NCBI GenBank assembly: GCA_002440225.1
Contig: DJSH01000072.1
Location: 1 to 36,355 of the forward strand
Length of the DNA: 36,355 bases
DNA from: Candidatus Segatella violae
GTDB taxonomy: Bacteria; Bacteroidota; Bacteroidia; Bacteroidales; Bacteroidaceae
Reading direction: 5' to 3'
The translations under genes and the position numbers were made by a program. Below the pieces are notes generated by a model. The model had not been told where the DNA came from, ran no database searches, and saw only the letters and a program-made list of their open reading frames with translations. This document shows, piece after piece, positions 7,314 to 15,531 of this stretch. Within the stretch, counting starts at the first letter, position 1, and each line of letters opens with the position of its first letter.

Positions 7314-9257
7314 ATGAGTTATCTAAAATTCGAAAAGGCCCTAATGACGAACCTACAGGAGTCATTGCCTAAAGAGTTGTTGCGTACCAACCGCTCGGGT
7401 GCTTATTCGTGCTCAACGATTGTAGACTGTAATACCCGCAAGTATCACGGACTGCTTGTCGTGCCAGTTCCAGAACTGGACGATGAGAATCATGTGCTCT
7501 TGAGCTCGCTGGATGTTACCGTCATTCAGCATGGTGCTGAGTTCAATCTTGGCTTACACAAGTACCAAGGTAACAACTATAGTCCGATGGGCCATAAGTA
7601 CATTCGTGAGTTTGATTGTGATAAAGTGCCAACTACGCTTTATCGAGTAGGTGGCGTCATCCTAAAGAAGGAAGTCGTGTTCCAGCATTATGAGAATCGC
7701 ATTCTGATTCGTTATACGCTGGTCGATGGACATTCTGCCACAACCCTACGTTTCCGTCCATTCTTGGCTTTCCGCAGTGTGCGCCAGTTTACACACGAGA
7801 ACAGTACTGCTTCCCGTGAGTATTTCGGCGTGGACAATGGTATCAAGACTTGTATGTATGCGGGTTATCCAGACCTCTACATGCAGTTCTCCAAGAAGAA
7901 CGAGTTCAAGTTCTGCCCAGATTGGTATCGTGGTGTGGAATATCCTAAGGAGCAGGAGAGAGGATATGCTTCCAACGAAGACCTCTATGTGCCAGGATAT
8001 TTCGAAATGCCTATCAAGAAGGGCGAGACCATCGTCTTTGCAGCCTCTACATCCGAGATCAAGTCGAGCGGACTCAAGAAACTGTTCGACAAGGAAGTGG
8101 ACGAGCGTGCCCCTCGTGACAATTTCTTCCATTGTCTCGTCAATGCAGCCCATCAGTTCCATCGTCGTGAGAAGAACGACGACCGTTACATCTTGGCAGG
8201 CTATCCTTGGTTTAAGTGTCGTGCCCGTGATACCTTCATTTCTCTTCCGGGTTTGACCCTCTCCATTGAGGAGAACGATTACTTCGAACTTGTGATGAAG
8301 ACAGCCATGCGTGGATACTATGAGTTCATGGAGGGTAAGCCTATCACGGCTCACATCTATGAAATCGAGCAGCCAGACGTGCCTTTGTGGGCTATCTGGG
8401 CATTGCAGCAGTATGCCAAGGAAACAAGTAAGGAGGAATGTCTCAAGAAGTATGGAAAATTCATCAAGGACGTTATCCGTTTCATACAAGACAACAAGCA
8501 TCCTAACCTCAAGTTGGAGGACAACGGCTTGCTCTATACTAATGGTAAGGAAAAGGCTGTGACGTGGATGAATTCCACTGCCAACGGTCGCCCTGTGGTG
8601 CCTCGTACGGGATATATCGTAGAGTTTAACGCCTTGTGGTATAACGCTTTGTGCTTCTGTGCCTCTTTGGCAGGAGTAGAGGGCGATGAGGGCAAGCAGC
8701 AGGAACTGCTTGCCAAGGCCGAGGTGACCAAGAAGTCGTTCCTCGATACCTTCCTCAATGAGTATGGCTATCTCTACGACTATGTGGATGGAAAAATGAT
8801 GGATTGGAGCGTGCGCCCTAACATGATTTTCCCTGTGGCCTTCGACTATTCTCCTTTGTCGCAAGACCAGAAGAAGCAGGTGCTCGACATCTGTACCCGT
8901 GAGCTTCTCACCCCTAAGGGATTGCGTTCGCTCTCGCCAAAGAGTGGTGGTTATAACCCTGTCTATGTGGGTCCTCAGACCCAGCGCGACTATGCTTACC
9001 ATCAGGGTACGGCATGGCCTTGGCTTGGTGGATTCTATATGGAGGCAAGCCTGAAGCTTTACAAGCGTACACGTCTCAGTTTCATCGAGCGTCAGATGGT
9101 AGGCTACGAAGACGAAATGTCTTACCATTGCCTCGGCACCATCAGCGAGCTCTTCGATGGCAACCCTCCGTTCACAGGACGTGGAGCCATCTCTTTTGCC
9201 ATGAACGTGGCAGAGATTCTGCGTGCGCTCGAATTACTTGAAAAATATCAATATTAA
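7314..9257 (+). CDS. Glycogen debranching enzyme (amylo-alpha-1,6-glucosidase type)
   Basis: A 647-residue cytoplasmic protein with no signal peptide. The N-terminal half (about residues 15-240) matches the GDE N-terminal domain (RTNRSGAYSCSTIVDCNTRKYHGLLV). The C-terminal half (about 270-645) is an alpha/alpha barrel with AGYPWFKCRARDTFISLPGL (295-314) and YHQGTAWPWLGGFY (from about 562), both hallmarks of bacterial amylo-1,6-glucosidase of the GH133 type. Such enzymes remove alpha-1,6 branch glucose from glycogen. It is the first of three genes on one transcript with a GT4 transferase and a GH57-like protein, a set I recall as conserved in Bacteroides. The PWF(K)CRARDT segment differs a little from the more usual DWGRDT. 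Confidence 0.9.
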   Translation: MSYLKFEKALMTNLQESLPKELLRTNRSGAYSCSTIVDCNTRKYHGLLVVPVPELDDENHVLLSSLDVTVIQHGAEFNLGLHKYQGNNYSPMGHKYIREFDCDKVPTTLYRVGGVILKKEVVFQHYENRILIRYTLVDGHSATTLRFRPFLAFRSVRQFTHENSTASREYFGVDNGIKTCMYAGYPDLYMQFSKKNEFKFCPDWYRGVEYPKEQERGYASNEDLYVPGYFEMPIKKGETIVFAASTSEIKSSGLKKLFDKEVDERAPRDNFFHCLVNAAHQFHRREKNDDRYILAGYPWFKCRARDTFISLPGLTLSIEENDYFELVMKTAMRGYYEFMEGKPITAHIYEIEQPDVPLWAIWALQQYAKETSKEECLKKYGKFIKDVIRFIQDNKHPNLKLEDNGLLYTNGKEKAVTWMNSTANGRPVVPRTGYIVEFNALWYNALCFCASLAGVEGDEGKQQELLAKAEVTKKSFLDTFLNEYGYLYDYVDGKMMDWSVRPNMIFPVAFDYSPLSQDQKKQVLDICTRELLTPKGLRSLSPKSGGYNPVYVGPQTQRDYAYHQGTAWPWLGGFYMEASLKLYKRTRLSFIERQMVGYEDEMSYHCLGTISELFDGNPPFTGRGAISFAMNVAEILRALELLEKYQY

Positions 9258-9261
9258 TAAT

Positions 9262-9267
9262 AGGAGG
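9262..9267 (+). promoter_or_regulatory. Strong Shine-Dalgarno site before the GT4 gene
   Basis: AGGAGG lies 8 nt before ATG 9276. Most genes here have no such site, so this one fixes the start and suggests efficient internal initiation in the operon. Confidence 0.7.
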
Positions 9268-9275
9268 ACTGCTAT

Positions 9276-10544
9276 ATGAAAGTATTAATGTTTGGATGGG
9301 AGTATCCTCCTCACGTATTCGGTGGCTTGGCTACTGCCAACTTTGGTATTTCGCAGGGATTACATGCCCAGGGCGACGTAGACATCACCCTCTGTCTTCC
9401 TCATCCTTTCGGCGATGAGGATCGCAGTGCAGCTAAGATTGTGGCGATGAACAGTGTGCCTATCGCTTGGCGCGACGTCAATCGCGACTATGTGCAACAG
9501 CGTGTGGGCAACATCATGAACCCTGATGACTATTTCCGCTACCGTGACCATATCTATGCCGACTTCAACTATATGAATGTCAACGACCTCGGCTGCATGG
9601 ACTTTGCCGGTGGTTATCCTGCCAATCTCCACGACGAGATCAACAACTATAGCATTATCGCAGGTGTGGTGGCTCGAAGCGAAGACTTCGACATCATTCA
9701 TGCACACGACTGGCTTACTTTCCCTGCCGGCATCCATGCCAAGAGGGTGAGTGGCAAGCCTTTGTGCATCCATGTGCATGCCACCGACTTCGACCGAAGC
9801 CGTGGCAAGGTGAACCCTACGGTGTATGCCATCGAGAAGGACGGTATGGACAATGCCGATTGCATCATGTGTGTATCTGAGTTGACCCGACAGACCGTCA
9901 TCAACCAATATCACCAAGACCCACGCAAGTGCTTCGCCATGCACAATGCCGTGTATCCACTGAAGCAGGAGTGGCAGGACATTCCTCGCCCAGACCATAA
10001 GGGCAAGGAGAAGGTGGTTACCTTCCTCGGTCGTATCACGATGCAGAAGGGACCTGAGTACTTTGTCGAGGCTGCCAACATGGTGTTGCATCGTACTCGC
10101 AATGTGCGTTTCTGCATGGCTGGTTCGGGCGATATGATGGACCAGATGATTTATCTCGCCGCCGAACGAGGTATTGCCGACCGGTTCCATTTCCCTGGAT
10201 TCATGCGAGGCAAGCAGGTATATGAGTGCCTGAAGGATTCTGATGTGTATGTGATGCCATCCGTGAGTGAGCCATTTGGTATCTCGCCTTTGGAGGCAAT
10301 GCAGTGCGGAACGCCTACCATCATCTCTAAGCAGAGTGGTTGTGGCGAGATCTTGACCAACTGCATCAAGGTGGACTATTGGGACATCCATGCCCTCGCA
10401 GACTCCATCTACAGTATCTGCCACAACGAGAGCCTCTTCGATTACCTTTCTGAGGAAGGCAAGAAGGAGGTAGACCAGATTACCTGGGAAAAGGTGGGTG
10501 CCCGCATCAAGGACCTCTATCTGAAAACCCTCGGTTGGAAGTAG
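9276..10544 (+). CDS. GT4-type glycosyltransferase, probably glycogen/alpha-glucan synthase
   Basis: A 422-residue protein with the GT-B fold of family GT4. The N-terminal domain opens with FGWEYPPHVFGGLATANFG (residues 6-24) and contains IIHAHDWLTFPAGI (140-153), as in glycogen and starch synthases. The C-terminal domain has FLGRITMQKGPEYF (250-263), with the Arg and Lys that bind the nucleotide diphosphate, GSGDMMDQ, and the EX7E motif EPFGISPLE (Glu332-Glu340). It most likely adds glucose from UDP- or ADP-glucose to an alpha-glucan; the donor cannot be read from sequence. It sits 18 nt after the debranching enzyme and 34 nt before the GH57-like gene. Confidence 0.88.
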   Translation: MKVLMFGWEYPPHVFGGLATANFGISQGLHAQGDVDITLCLPHPFGDEDRSAAKIVAMNSVPIAWRDVNRDYVQQRVGNIMNPDDYFRYRDHIYADFNYMNVNDLGCMDFAGGYPANLHDEINNYSIIAGVVARSEDFDIIHAHDWLTFPAGIHAKRVSGKPLCIHVHATDFDRSRGKVNPTVYAIEKDGMDNADCIMCVSELTRQTVINQYHQDPRKCFAMHNAVYPLKQEWQDIPRPDHKGKEKVVTFLGRITMQKGPEYFVEAANMVLHRTRNVRFCMAGSGDMMDQMIYLAAERGIADRFHFPGFMRGKQVYECLKDSDVYVMPSVSEPFGISPLEAMQCGTPTIISKQSGCGEILTNCIKVDYWDIHALADSIYSICHNESLFDYLSEEGKKEVDQITWEKVGARIKDLYLKTLGWK

Positions 10545-10578
10545 GCAATTAATAATTAAAAATTAAGAATCAATAGTT

Positions 10579-12030
10579 ATGAAGACAATTTGTTTATATT
10601 TCGAGATACATCAGATCACTCATCTCAAGAGATACCGTTTCTTCGACATCGGTACCGATCATTATTACTATGATGACTATGAGAATGAGCGCACCATCAG
10701 CGACATCGCTGAGCATTCATATATGCCTGCTCTCAATGCCATCCAGGAGATGATAGAGAAAAACGGCAAGTATTTCAAGGTGGCATTCTCCCTCTCTGGC
10801 GTAGGCATGGAGCAGTTGGAGTTGCATGCTCCTCAGGTATTGGAGAAACTGCAGGAACTTAATAACACAGGTTGTGTGGAGTTCCTCGCCGAGCCTTATT
10901 CACATGGTTTGGCTTCCCTCGTCAATGAGGAGAGCTTTGCCTCAGAGGTCAAGCGCCAGTGCACCAAGATAGAGGAGTATTTCGGCAAGAAACCTACCGT
11001 GTTGCGCAACTCTTCGCTCATCTACAGCGATGACATCGGTGCCGAGGTGGCCAACATGGGCTTCATCGGTATGCTCACAGAGGGTGCTAAGCATGTGCTG
11101 GGATGGAAATCCCCTCACTATGTATACCATTGCGCCCTCAATCCAAAGCTCAAGCTCTTGCTGCGAGACATTCGTTTGAGTGATGATATATCGTTGCGAT
11201 TCAACAATAGCGACTGGGATGGTTATCCACTCTTCGCCGACAACTACATGAACGAGATCGCCGCATTCCCAGAGGAGGAGCAAGTCATCAACATCTTCAT
11301 GGAGCTTTCTGCCCTCGGCATCGCACAGCCATTGTCTAGCAACATCCTTGAGTTCTTCAAGGCATGGCCTCAGTGCGCCAAGGATCGTGGCATCACCTTC
11401 TCTACTCCTACCGAGATTTGCAAGAAGATAAAGTCAGTGGGCGAAATCAACGTACCAGATACCTTGAGTTGGGTAGACGAGGAGCGTGACGTTAGCTCAT
11501 GGCTTGGTAATCCAATGCAGCGTGAGGCTTTCAACAAGCTCTATAGCGTAGCCGACCGTGTGCGCATCGCCAACGACCCTCGCATCAACCAAGACTGGGA
11601 TTATCTCCAGGCAAGCAACAATTTCCGTTTCATGACCACCAAGCCAAGCAATGTGGGTCTTGACAGAGGTATCTATTCTAGTCCGTTCGATGCCTTCACC
11701 AACTATATGAATATCTTGGGTGACTTTATCAATCGTGTGAACGACCTCTACCCAGCTGATGTAGATAACGACCAGCTCGAAGGTCTCTTGACTACCATCA
11801 AGAACCAGGATGAGGAAATCGAGATGAAGGATAAGGAGATTAGTCGTCTCCAGGCCAAGATAGATAAGATAGAGAAGGAGGCTGCCAAGTTGCGTGGCGA
11901 AAAGCCAACAGCTAAGAAGCCAGCGGCTAAGAAACCTGCAGTTAAGAAGCCTGCTGCCAAGAAGGCTCCTGTAGCCAAGAATACTGACGATAAGTCTGCT
12001 GCAGAAGCCAAAGCAGAGAAATCCGAATAA
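10579..12030 (+). CDS. GH57 alpha-amylase-like protein, catalytic residues replaced, with coiled coil and Lys-rich tail
   Basis: A 483-residue cytoplasmic protein. Residues 1 to about 395 follow the GH57 pattern: HQITHLKRYRFF near the start, VEFLAEPYSHGLASL (100-114), LRNSSLIYSDDIG (142-154) and INIFMELSALG (237-247). In active alpha-amylases of this branch, as I recall, the third motif reads RNTELIYS, with the nucleophile Glu, and the fourth FMDYETFG, with the acid Asp. Here those positions are Ser146 and Glu242. Residues about 398-440 are a heptad-rich coiled coil, and 441-469 a repeat of KKPA units resembling histone-H1-type tails. A binding or regulatory role in alpha-glucan metabolism is more likely than hydrolysis. 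It is the last gene of the operon, before a terminator. Confidence 0.85.
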   Translation: MKTICLYFEIHQITHLKRYRFFDIGTDHYYYDDYENERTISDIAEHSYMPALNAIQEMIEKNGKYFKVAFSLSGVGMEQLELHAPQVLEKLQELNNTGCVEFLAEPYSHGLASLVNEESFASEVKRQCTKIEEYFGKKPTVLRNSSLIYSDDIGAEVANMGFIGMLTEGAKHVLGWKSPHYVYHCALNPKLKLLLRDIRLSDDISLRFNNSDWDGYPLFADNYMNEIAAFPEEEQVINIFMELSALGIAQPLSSNILEFFKAWPQCAKDRGITFSTPTEICKKIKSVGEINVPDTLSWVDEERDVSSWLGNPMQREAFNKLYSVADRVRIANDPRINQDWDYLQASNNFRFMTTKPSNVGLDRGIYSSPFDAFTNYMNILGDFINRVNDLYPADVDNDQLEGLLTTIKNQDEEIEMKDKEISRLQAKIDKIEKEAAKLRGEKPTAKKPAAKKPAVKKPAAKKAPVAKNTDDKSAAEAKAEKSE

Positions 12031-12057
12031 ATCGATTTAGATACTCATAAAAAGTTT

Positions 12058-12094
12058 AACTCCCCGTAGCTGTGAAGCTGCGGGGAGTTTCTTT
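12058..12094. terminator. Terminator between the GH57-like gene and the convergent GH28 gene
   Basis: AACTCCCCG (12058-12066) pairs with CGGGGAGTT (12081-12089), with an inner AGCT/AGCT stem. T-rich tracts follow on both strands (TCTTTT on plus; AAACTTTTT on minus), so it can stop both genes. Confidence 0.9.
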
Positions 12095-12120
12095 TATGTT
12101 CCTTGATGTATTTTACTTGT

Positions 12121-13692
12121 CTATTTATTGATGTATTTCTTGTTATTGTAGATGTATACACCCTTGCTGAGGCTGGCTAGGTCGCTAGGCTTGGCTTTCG
12201 TCAGTATCATTCTTCCGTTCAGGTCGTATACGTTTGCCAAGGTATCCTTGTTTTGGTCGACCGTGATGTCGGCGATGCTTGATGTCAAGCCTGTGGCGTT
12301 GCATTGGTCATCCACAATCGTGTCGTAGCTCTGAATCCAGAGATTGCCCGATGTGCATGTTATCTTCGAATTGTTCTTGAATACGAGATTGTCCACAAAT
12401 CTCACGTCTATGCCCTTCTTTGCCTTGATCTGTACGTTGTCGAGCGTCACGTTCTTGATGTGGCTCTCAGGGCGTCCTACGAGGAAAATGGCGTTGCCAG
12501 CACAAGTGTCGGTGGTCTTGATGTTCTGCAGCACGATTCCGTTGTAGGTTGGGGTGGTGCTGTCGAGCTCACGTGGGTTCGCCTTGTCCTTGGCAGGGTC
12601 GCTGCTGTAATTCTTATCATAGAAGCAGTCCATGGAGAATGGATTCTTCACTCCCGTCATGGTAAAGTTGGAGAACTTGAAGTCTTCCTCGCCACCGCCA
12701 CGCAGGGTTCCATCTTTGTTGATGCCCGTCTTTAGGCGTACACCGGCAGTTGTTCCATTCATGGTGATGTTGTCAAACCACACATGCTTCACATTCTTGG
12801 TGTAACTCCCCACCGAGGCTCCGTGGCCAGTGCCGAAGTTGCAGTTCCATACATGGATGTATTGACCGTCGGAGTCCACCACCACATTGTCGTCGCCATT
12901 GCTGATATTGCAGTCATAGATGTTGACGTAAGGTCCCCAGATGGCGATGCCGTCGGTGTTGTGTGACGCCTTTCCTGCTCCTATCTCCGAGGCAGGTTCG
13001 CTTATCACCACGTCGTGTATCGTGGCGTGGCTTGCCTTTCCGCCATTGCTGATGGTGATGTTCACGCCCGGTGTGTTTTGTATCTTCAGGTTGCGGATGA
13101 GGAATCGTTGCCCCTGTTCCAGTCTTATCATCGAGCCAGGGTCAAATGTATCCTTTTGTTCCTTGGCCAGCCACCATCTGGCCCCTTGACCATCGATGAT
13201 GGAAGTTTCGCCTTCGCCCTCTATCACGATGTCCGATTGTTTCTTGTTCTTGCATCCGATGTAAACCACCTTTTTCAAGGGGGCGGTGCCATATGGAGCC
13301 AGTTTGAGCGTGGCACCGGCGCATAGGTGGAGGATGGTCTTCGACTTGATGCTCAGAATCTCGGAGGTGCTTGTCATCTCTTTCTCGCTTCCAAACATCC
13401 ATGTGCCTTCTGGTATCACCACCATGCCGCCCGCATCTGGTACGGCATCGAGGGCTTTCTGAATCGCCTTCGTGTTGTCTTCTGCATCGGTGGATGCGCC
13501 ATAGTCCTTGATGTTGAATGTGTTTGCGGCCGTTATCTCCGGCAGTTGGGGTAGGGATACGGCAGGCCATCCTTCAGGTGTGTTCTGTGCCTTTTGTTCG
13601 GCAGTGATGCCCGTGAAGGTTTGTGCGTCGGCAAACATAGGGAAAGCCAGACATGCCGAGAGCGCAATAGTTGTGATGATTGATTTGTTCAT
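12121..13692 (-). CDS. GH28 family polygalacturonase-like enzyme with T9SS-like C-terminal tail
   Basis: A 523-residue secreted protein with signal peptide about 1-23 (ends ADAQ) and no lipobox. It is a right-handed beta-helix with the GH28 signature in order: N245-T-D247 (SHNTDGIAIWG), G-D267-D268 (NGDDNVVV), GHG with His290 (GTGHGASVGS) and R319-L-K321. GH28 enzymes hydrolyse alpha-1,4 galacturonan or rhamnogalacturonan by inversion; Asp247, Asp267 and Asp268 would be the catalytic set. The last ~38 residues (NVYDLNGRMI, then LSKGVYIYNNKKY) resemble the end of a type A T9SS sorting domain. It is a separate transcription unit behind the PUL, with its own -7 box and operator-like motif. Confidence 0.9.
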   Translation of the reverse strand: MNKSIITTIALSACLAFPMFADAQTFTGITAEQKAQNTPEGWPAVSLPQLPEITAANTFNIKDYGASTDAEDNTKAIQKALDAVPDAGGMVVIPEGTWMFGSEKEMTSTSEILSIKSKTILHLCAGATLKLAPYGTAPLKKVVYIGCKNKKQSDIVIEGEGETSIIDGQGARWWLAKEQKDTFDPGSMIRLEQGQRFLIRNLKIQNTPGVNITISNGGKASHATIHDVVISEPASEIGAGKASHNTDGIAIWGPYVNIYDCNISNGDDNVVVDSDGQYIHVWNCNFGTGHGASVGSYTKNVKHVWFDNITMNGTTAGVRLKTGINKDGTLRGGGEEDFKFSNFTMTGVKNPFSMDCFYDKNYSSDPAKDKANPRELDSTTPTYNGIVLQNIKTTDTCAGNAIFLVGRPESHIKNVTLDNVQIKAKKGIDVRFVDNLVFKNNSKITCTSGNLWIQSYDTIVDDQCNATGLTSSIADITVDQNKDTLANVYDLNGRMILTKAKPSDLASLSKGVYIYNNKKYINK

Positions 13693-13730
13693 GTTTTGTA
13701 GGTTTGTTTTTATATTCTGTATTTATGTTG

Positions 13731-13738
13731 CAAAGTTA
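13731..13738 (-). promoter_or_regulatory. -7 box of the GH28 gene
   Basis: TAACTTTG on the minus strand, about 40 nt before the GH28 start. No good TTTG element is at the right distance, which suits an activator-dependent promoter. Confidence 0.6.
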
Positions 13739-13781
13739 CAGCTTTTTTGGTGAATACAGTTGTAGTTGTTGATAAATCTAA

Positions 13782-13797
13782 CGATAACGTTTACGAT
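13782..13797. promoter_or_regulatory. Operator-like motif upstream of the GH28 gene
   Basis: CGATAACGTTTACGAT contains AACGTTTACG, the 10-mer shared with the upstream regions of both susC genes. Its AACGTT centre is about 50 bp upstream of the -7 box. The motif has partial dyad symmetry around AACGTT (outer CG/CG also match). Confidence 0.55.
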
Positions 13798-13820
13798 GCT
13801 GTAATTGATGATACGAAAAA

Positions 13821-13860
13821 AGGCCGTACCCTTCGGAATTGCTTCCTTCGGATACAGCCT
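13821..13860 (-). terminator. Terminator after the first Fn3/beta-helix lipoprotein gene
   Basis: An 11-bp stem with G-T pairs: AGGCCGTACCC (13821-13831) and GGATACAGCCT (13850-13860), with an inner GGAA/TTCC stem. On the minus strand a run of T follows. It ends the susC1-susD1-lipoprotein transcript and isolates the GH28 gene. Confidence 0.85.
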
Positions 13861-13892
13861 TTAATCATTAAGGGATGTATGTTCTGGTCAAA

Positions 13893-15506
13893 TTATTCGT
13901 ACCACTTGCTAGCACCAACCTTGAGCTTCTTCACAGATTCTTCACCGATTGTGAAATCGCCCTTGGCTGCATCCTTGTACTTAGGGTCTGCAACCTTTGC
14001 GCTAGGGTCGTTGAAGGCATTATCGCCCTTGCCATCTGCCCATACAATAGTATTCAAGTTTGCGCAACCGTTATAGACGTTGTTTGTGAATTCTGGAACA
14101 GTTGTGCTACCTTGGTTGCTCCATACTGCAAGAGTGTTAGTTACGATGTTGTTGCTCCATACAATCTTGCTGCATCCATTGCGAACATAGAGCAAGCGTT
14201 TGCCCTTGGTGTTAGAGACACCGTTGATAGTACAATGGTCTACAGTAATAACAGTTTCCTTGCCCAACTTCGCATTGTCATAGCGGATGAAATCACGAGC
14301 GGCGCAGCTGTTATACAAAGTACAATTGGTGAGGTTCAATGCTCTGATGTAGCCCTTGCGACAATCGAGGAAATCACCACCGTCACATTCGATGTCATGA
14401 ATGTCACAGTTGTTTAATGTAATCTCGCCAACCTTGGCTGCTACATTAATGTAGTAGAGACCTTTGCCAAATTTCTTAATCTCTGAGTTCTTCACAACAA
14501 CTTTATCCAAATCACCAGCTTCCTTAAAGTTGAATGCTTGATCTGTAGAATTGTTCAATGAGCCATCCAGCACAATGTTGTCAATTTCTACGCTCTTAGC
14601 ACCATTGATTTCGAAGCGTCCTTGAATGATAGGCTTTGCTGAAGGGTAGAGACCTTGAATAGAAACAATTGTTTTTAAGGCAACAGCACTAGTCTTTCCA
14701 TCTGCCTCTTCTGTTGGAATTTGATAGGTTCCTGGCATCAAAACGAATGTCTCGCCGTCTGTTGCTTCTGTGAGAAGCTTCTTCAAGTCGGCACCTTCCT
14801 CAACTATAGTTTTACCAGTAAGGTCTGTGATGGTCGTGATAATCTTGCTACCACGTTCTTTTTCTCCATTGTAGAGATATACTGTGTATTTAGTTGATGG
14901 TGACAAGCCATCAACAGTTGCCTTGCCGGCTGCCTTTTCTTCTTCAGTTACCTCATGTGTCGTAATAGTAGATACATTGCCCTTGTCGTCGGTGTATTTT
15001 ACGACGATCTTTGTAACTTCTTCTCCTGCAGGCCAGTTCATCTTTACAGAACGATCGAGGATATCTTTCAAAGGATCTACAGCCTTGAAAATCTGCTGTG
15101 GACTTGTACGGAAGAATACACCATTCCAAACAGAGTTGCGACTATTGTCATTATCGTCTATAGCCATTACTCGTGCAGAGTATTTTGTATCGTAGGTTAA
15201 ACCTTCGATGAGATAAGGTATGTCTTTTTCTGAAATACCTTTGAAGGTTTGTATAGGACTACCTGCAAAAGTCAGACTATCATCCTGGAAAATTTCGAGG
15301 TTGTAACTTGTTGCACCAGAAGATAATGTCCATTCTAATTGTGCGCTTTCTTTAGTAACATTCTTTGCCTCGAAATTTGTTGGAGAGAAATTTCTGCCCA
15401 CAACTAGGCTTGTAATCTCATCCATTGGATCCGAGCAAGATGCAAGGGTTAGTACTCCTAACCCAAGCATGCATGCATTTATTATTATTTTGTTCATGAT
15501 TTTCAA
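13893..15506 (-). CDS. Surface lipoprotein with Fn3 repeats and beta-helix domain (DUF4957/DUF5123-like), module 1
   Basis: A 537-residue protein with lipobox LTLASC (Cys24) followed by SDPMDE, an acidic stretch of the kind that directs Bacteroidetes lipoproteins to the cell surface. Two fibronectin type III-like domains lie at about 38-135 and 137-230 (TKYSARVMAIDD and TKYTVYLYNGEK are typical strands). From about 240 on, repeated N/D-rich turns (VEIDNIVLDGS, LNNCDIHDIECDGG, LTNCTLYNSCAARDF) form a right-handed beta-helix, ending in KVADPKYKDAAKGDFTIGE, typical of DUF5123. It follows susD1 by 25 nt. It probably binds the polysaccharide at the surface; lyase activity cannot be excluded. Confidence 0.75.
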   Translation of the reverse strand: MKIMNKIIINACMLGLGVLTLASCSDPMDEITSLVVGRNFSPTNFEAKNVTKESAQLEWTLSSGATSYNLEIFQDDSLTFAGSPIQTFKGISEKDIPYLIEGLTYDTKYSARVMAIDDNDNSRNSVWNGVFFRTSPQQIFKAVDPLKDILDRSVKMNWPAGEEVTKIVVKYTDDKGNVSTITTHEVTEEEKAAGKATVDGLSPSTKYTVYLYNGEKERGSKIITTITDLTGKTIVEEGADLKKLLTEATDGETFVLMPGTYQIPTEEADGKTSAVALKTIVSIQGLYPSAKPIIQGRFEINGAKSVEIDNIVLDGSLNNSTDQAFNFKEAGDLDKVVVKNSEIKKFGKGLYYINVAAKVGEITLNNCDIHDIECDGGDFLDCRKGYIRALNLTNCTLYNSCAARDFIRYDNAKLGKETVITVDHCTINGVSNTKGKRLLYVRNGCSKIVWSNNIVTNTLAVWSNQGSTTVPEFTNNVYNGCANLNTIVWADGKGDNAFNDPSAKVADPKYKDAAKGDFTIGEESVKKLKVGASKWYE

Positions 15507-15531
15507 TATTAAAGTGTAGTTACGTATGTTG

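Noticed and set aside
7746..10424. Long open frames on the minus strand across the debranching and GT4 genes
   Set aside because: They are mirror frames of clearly identified genes, with no promoter or start signals.
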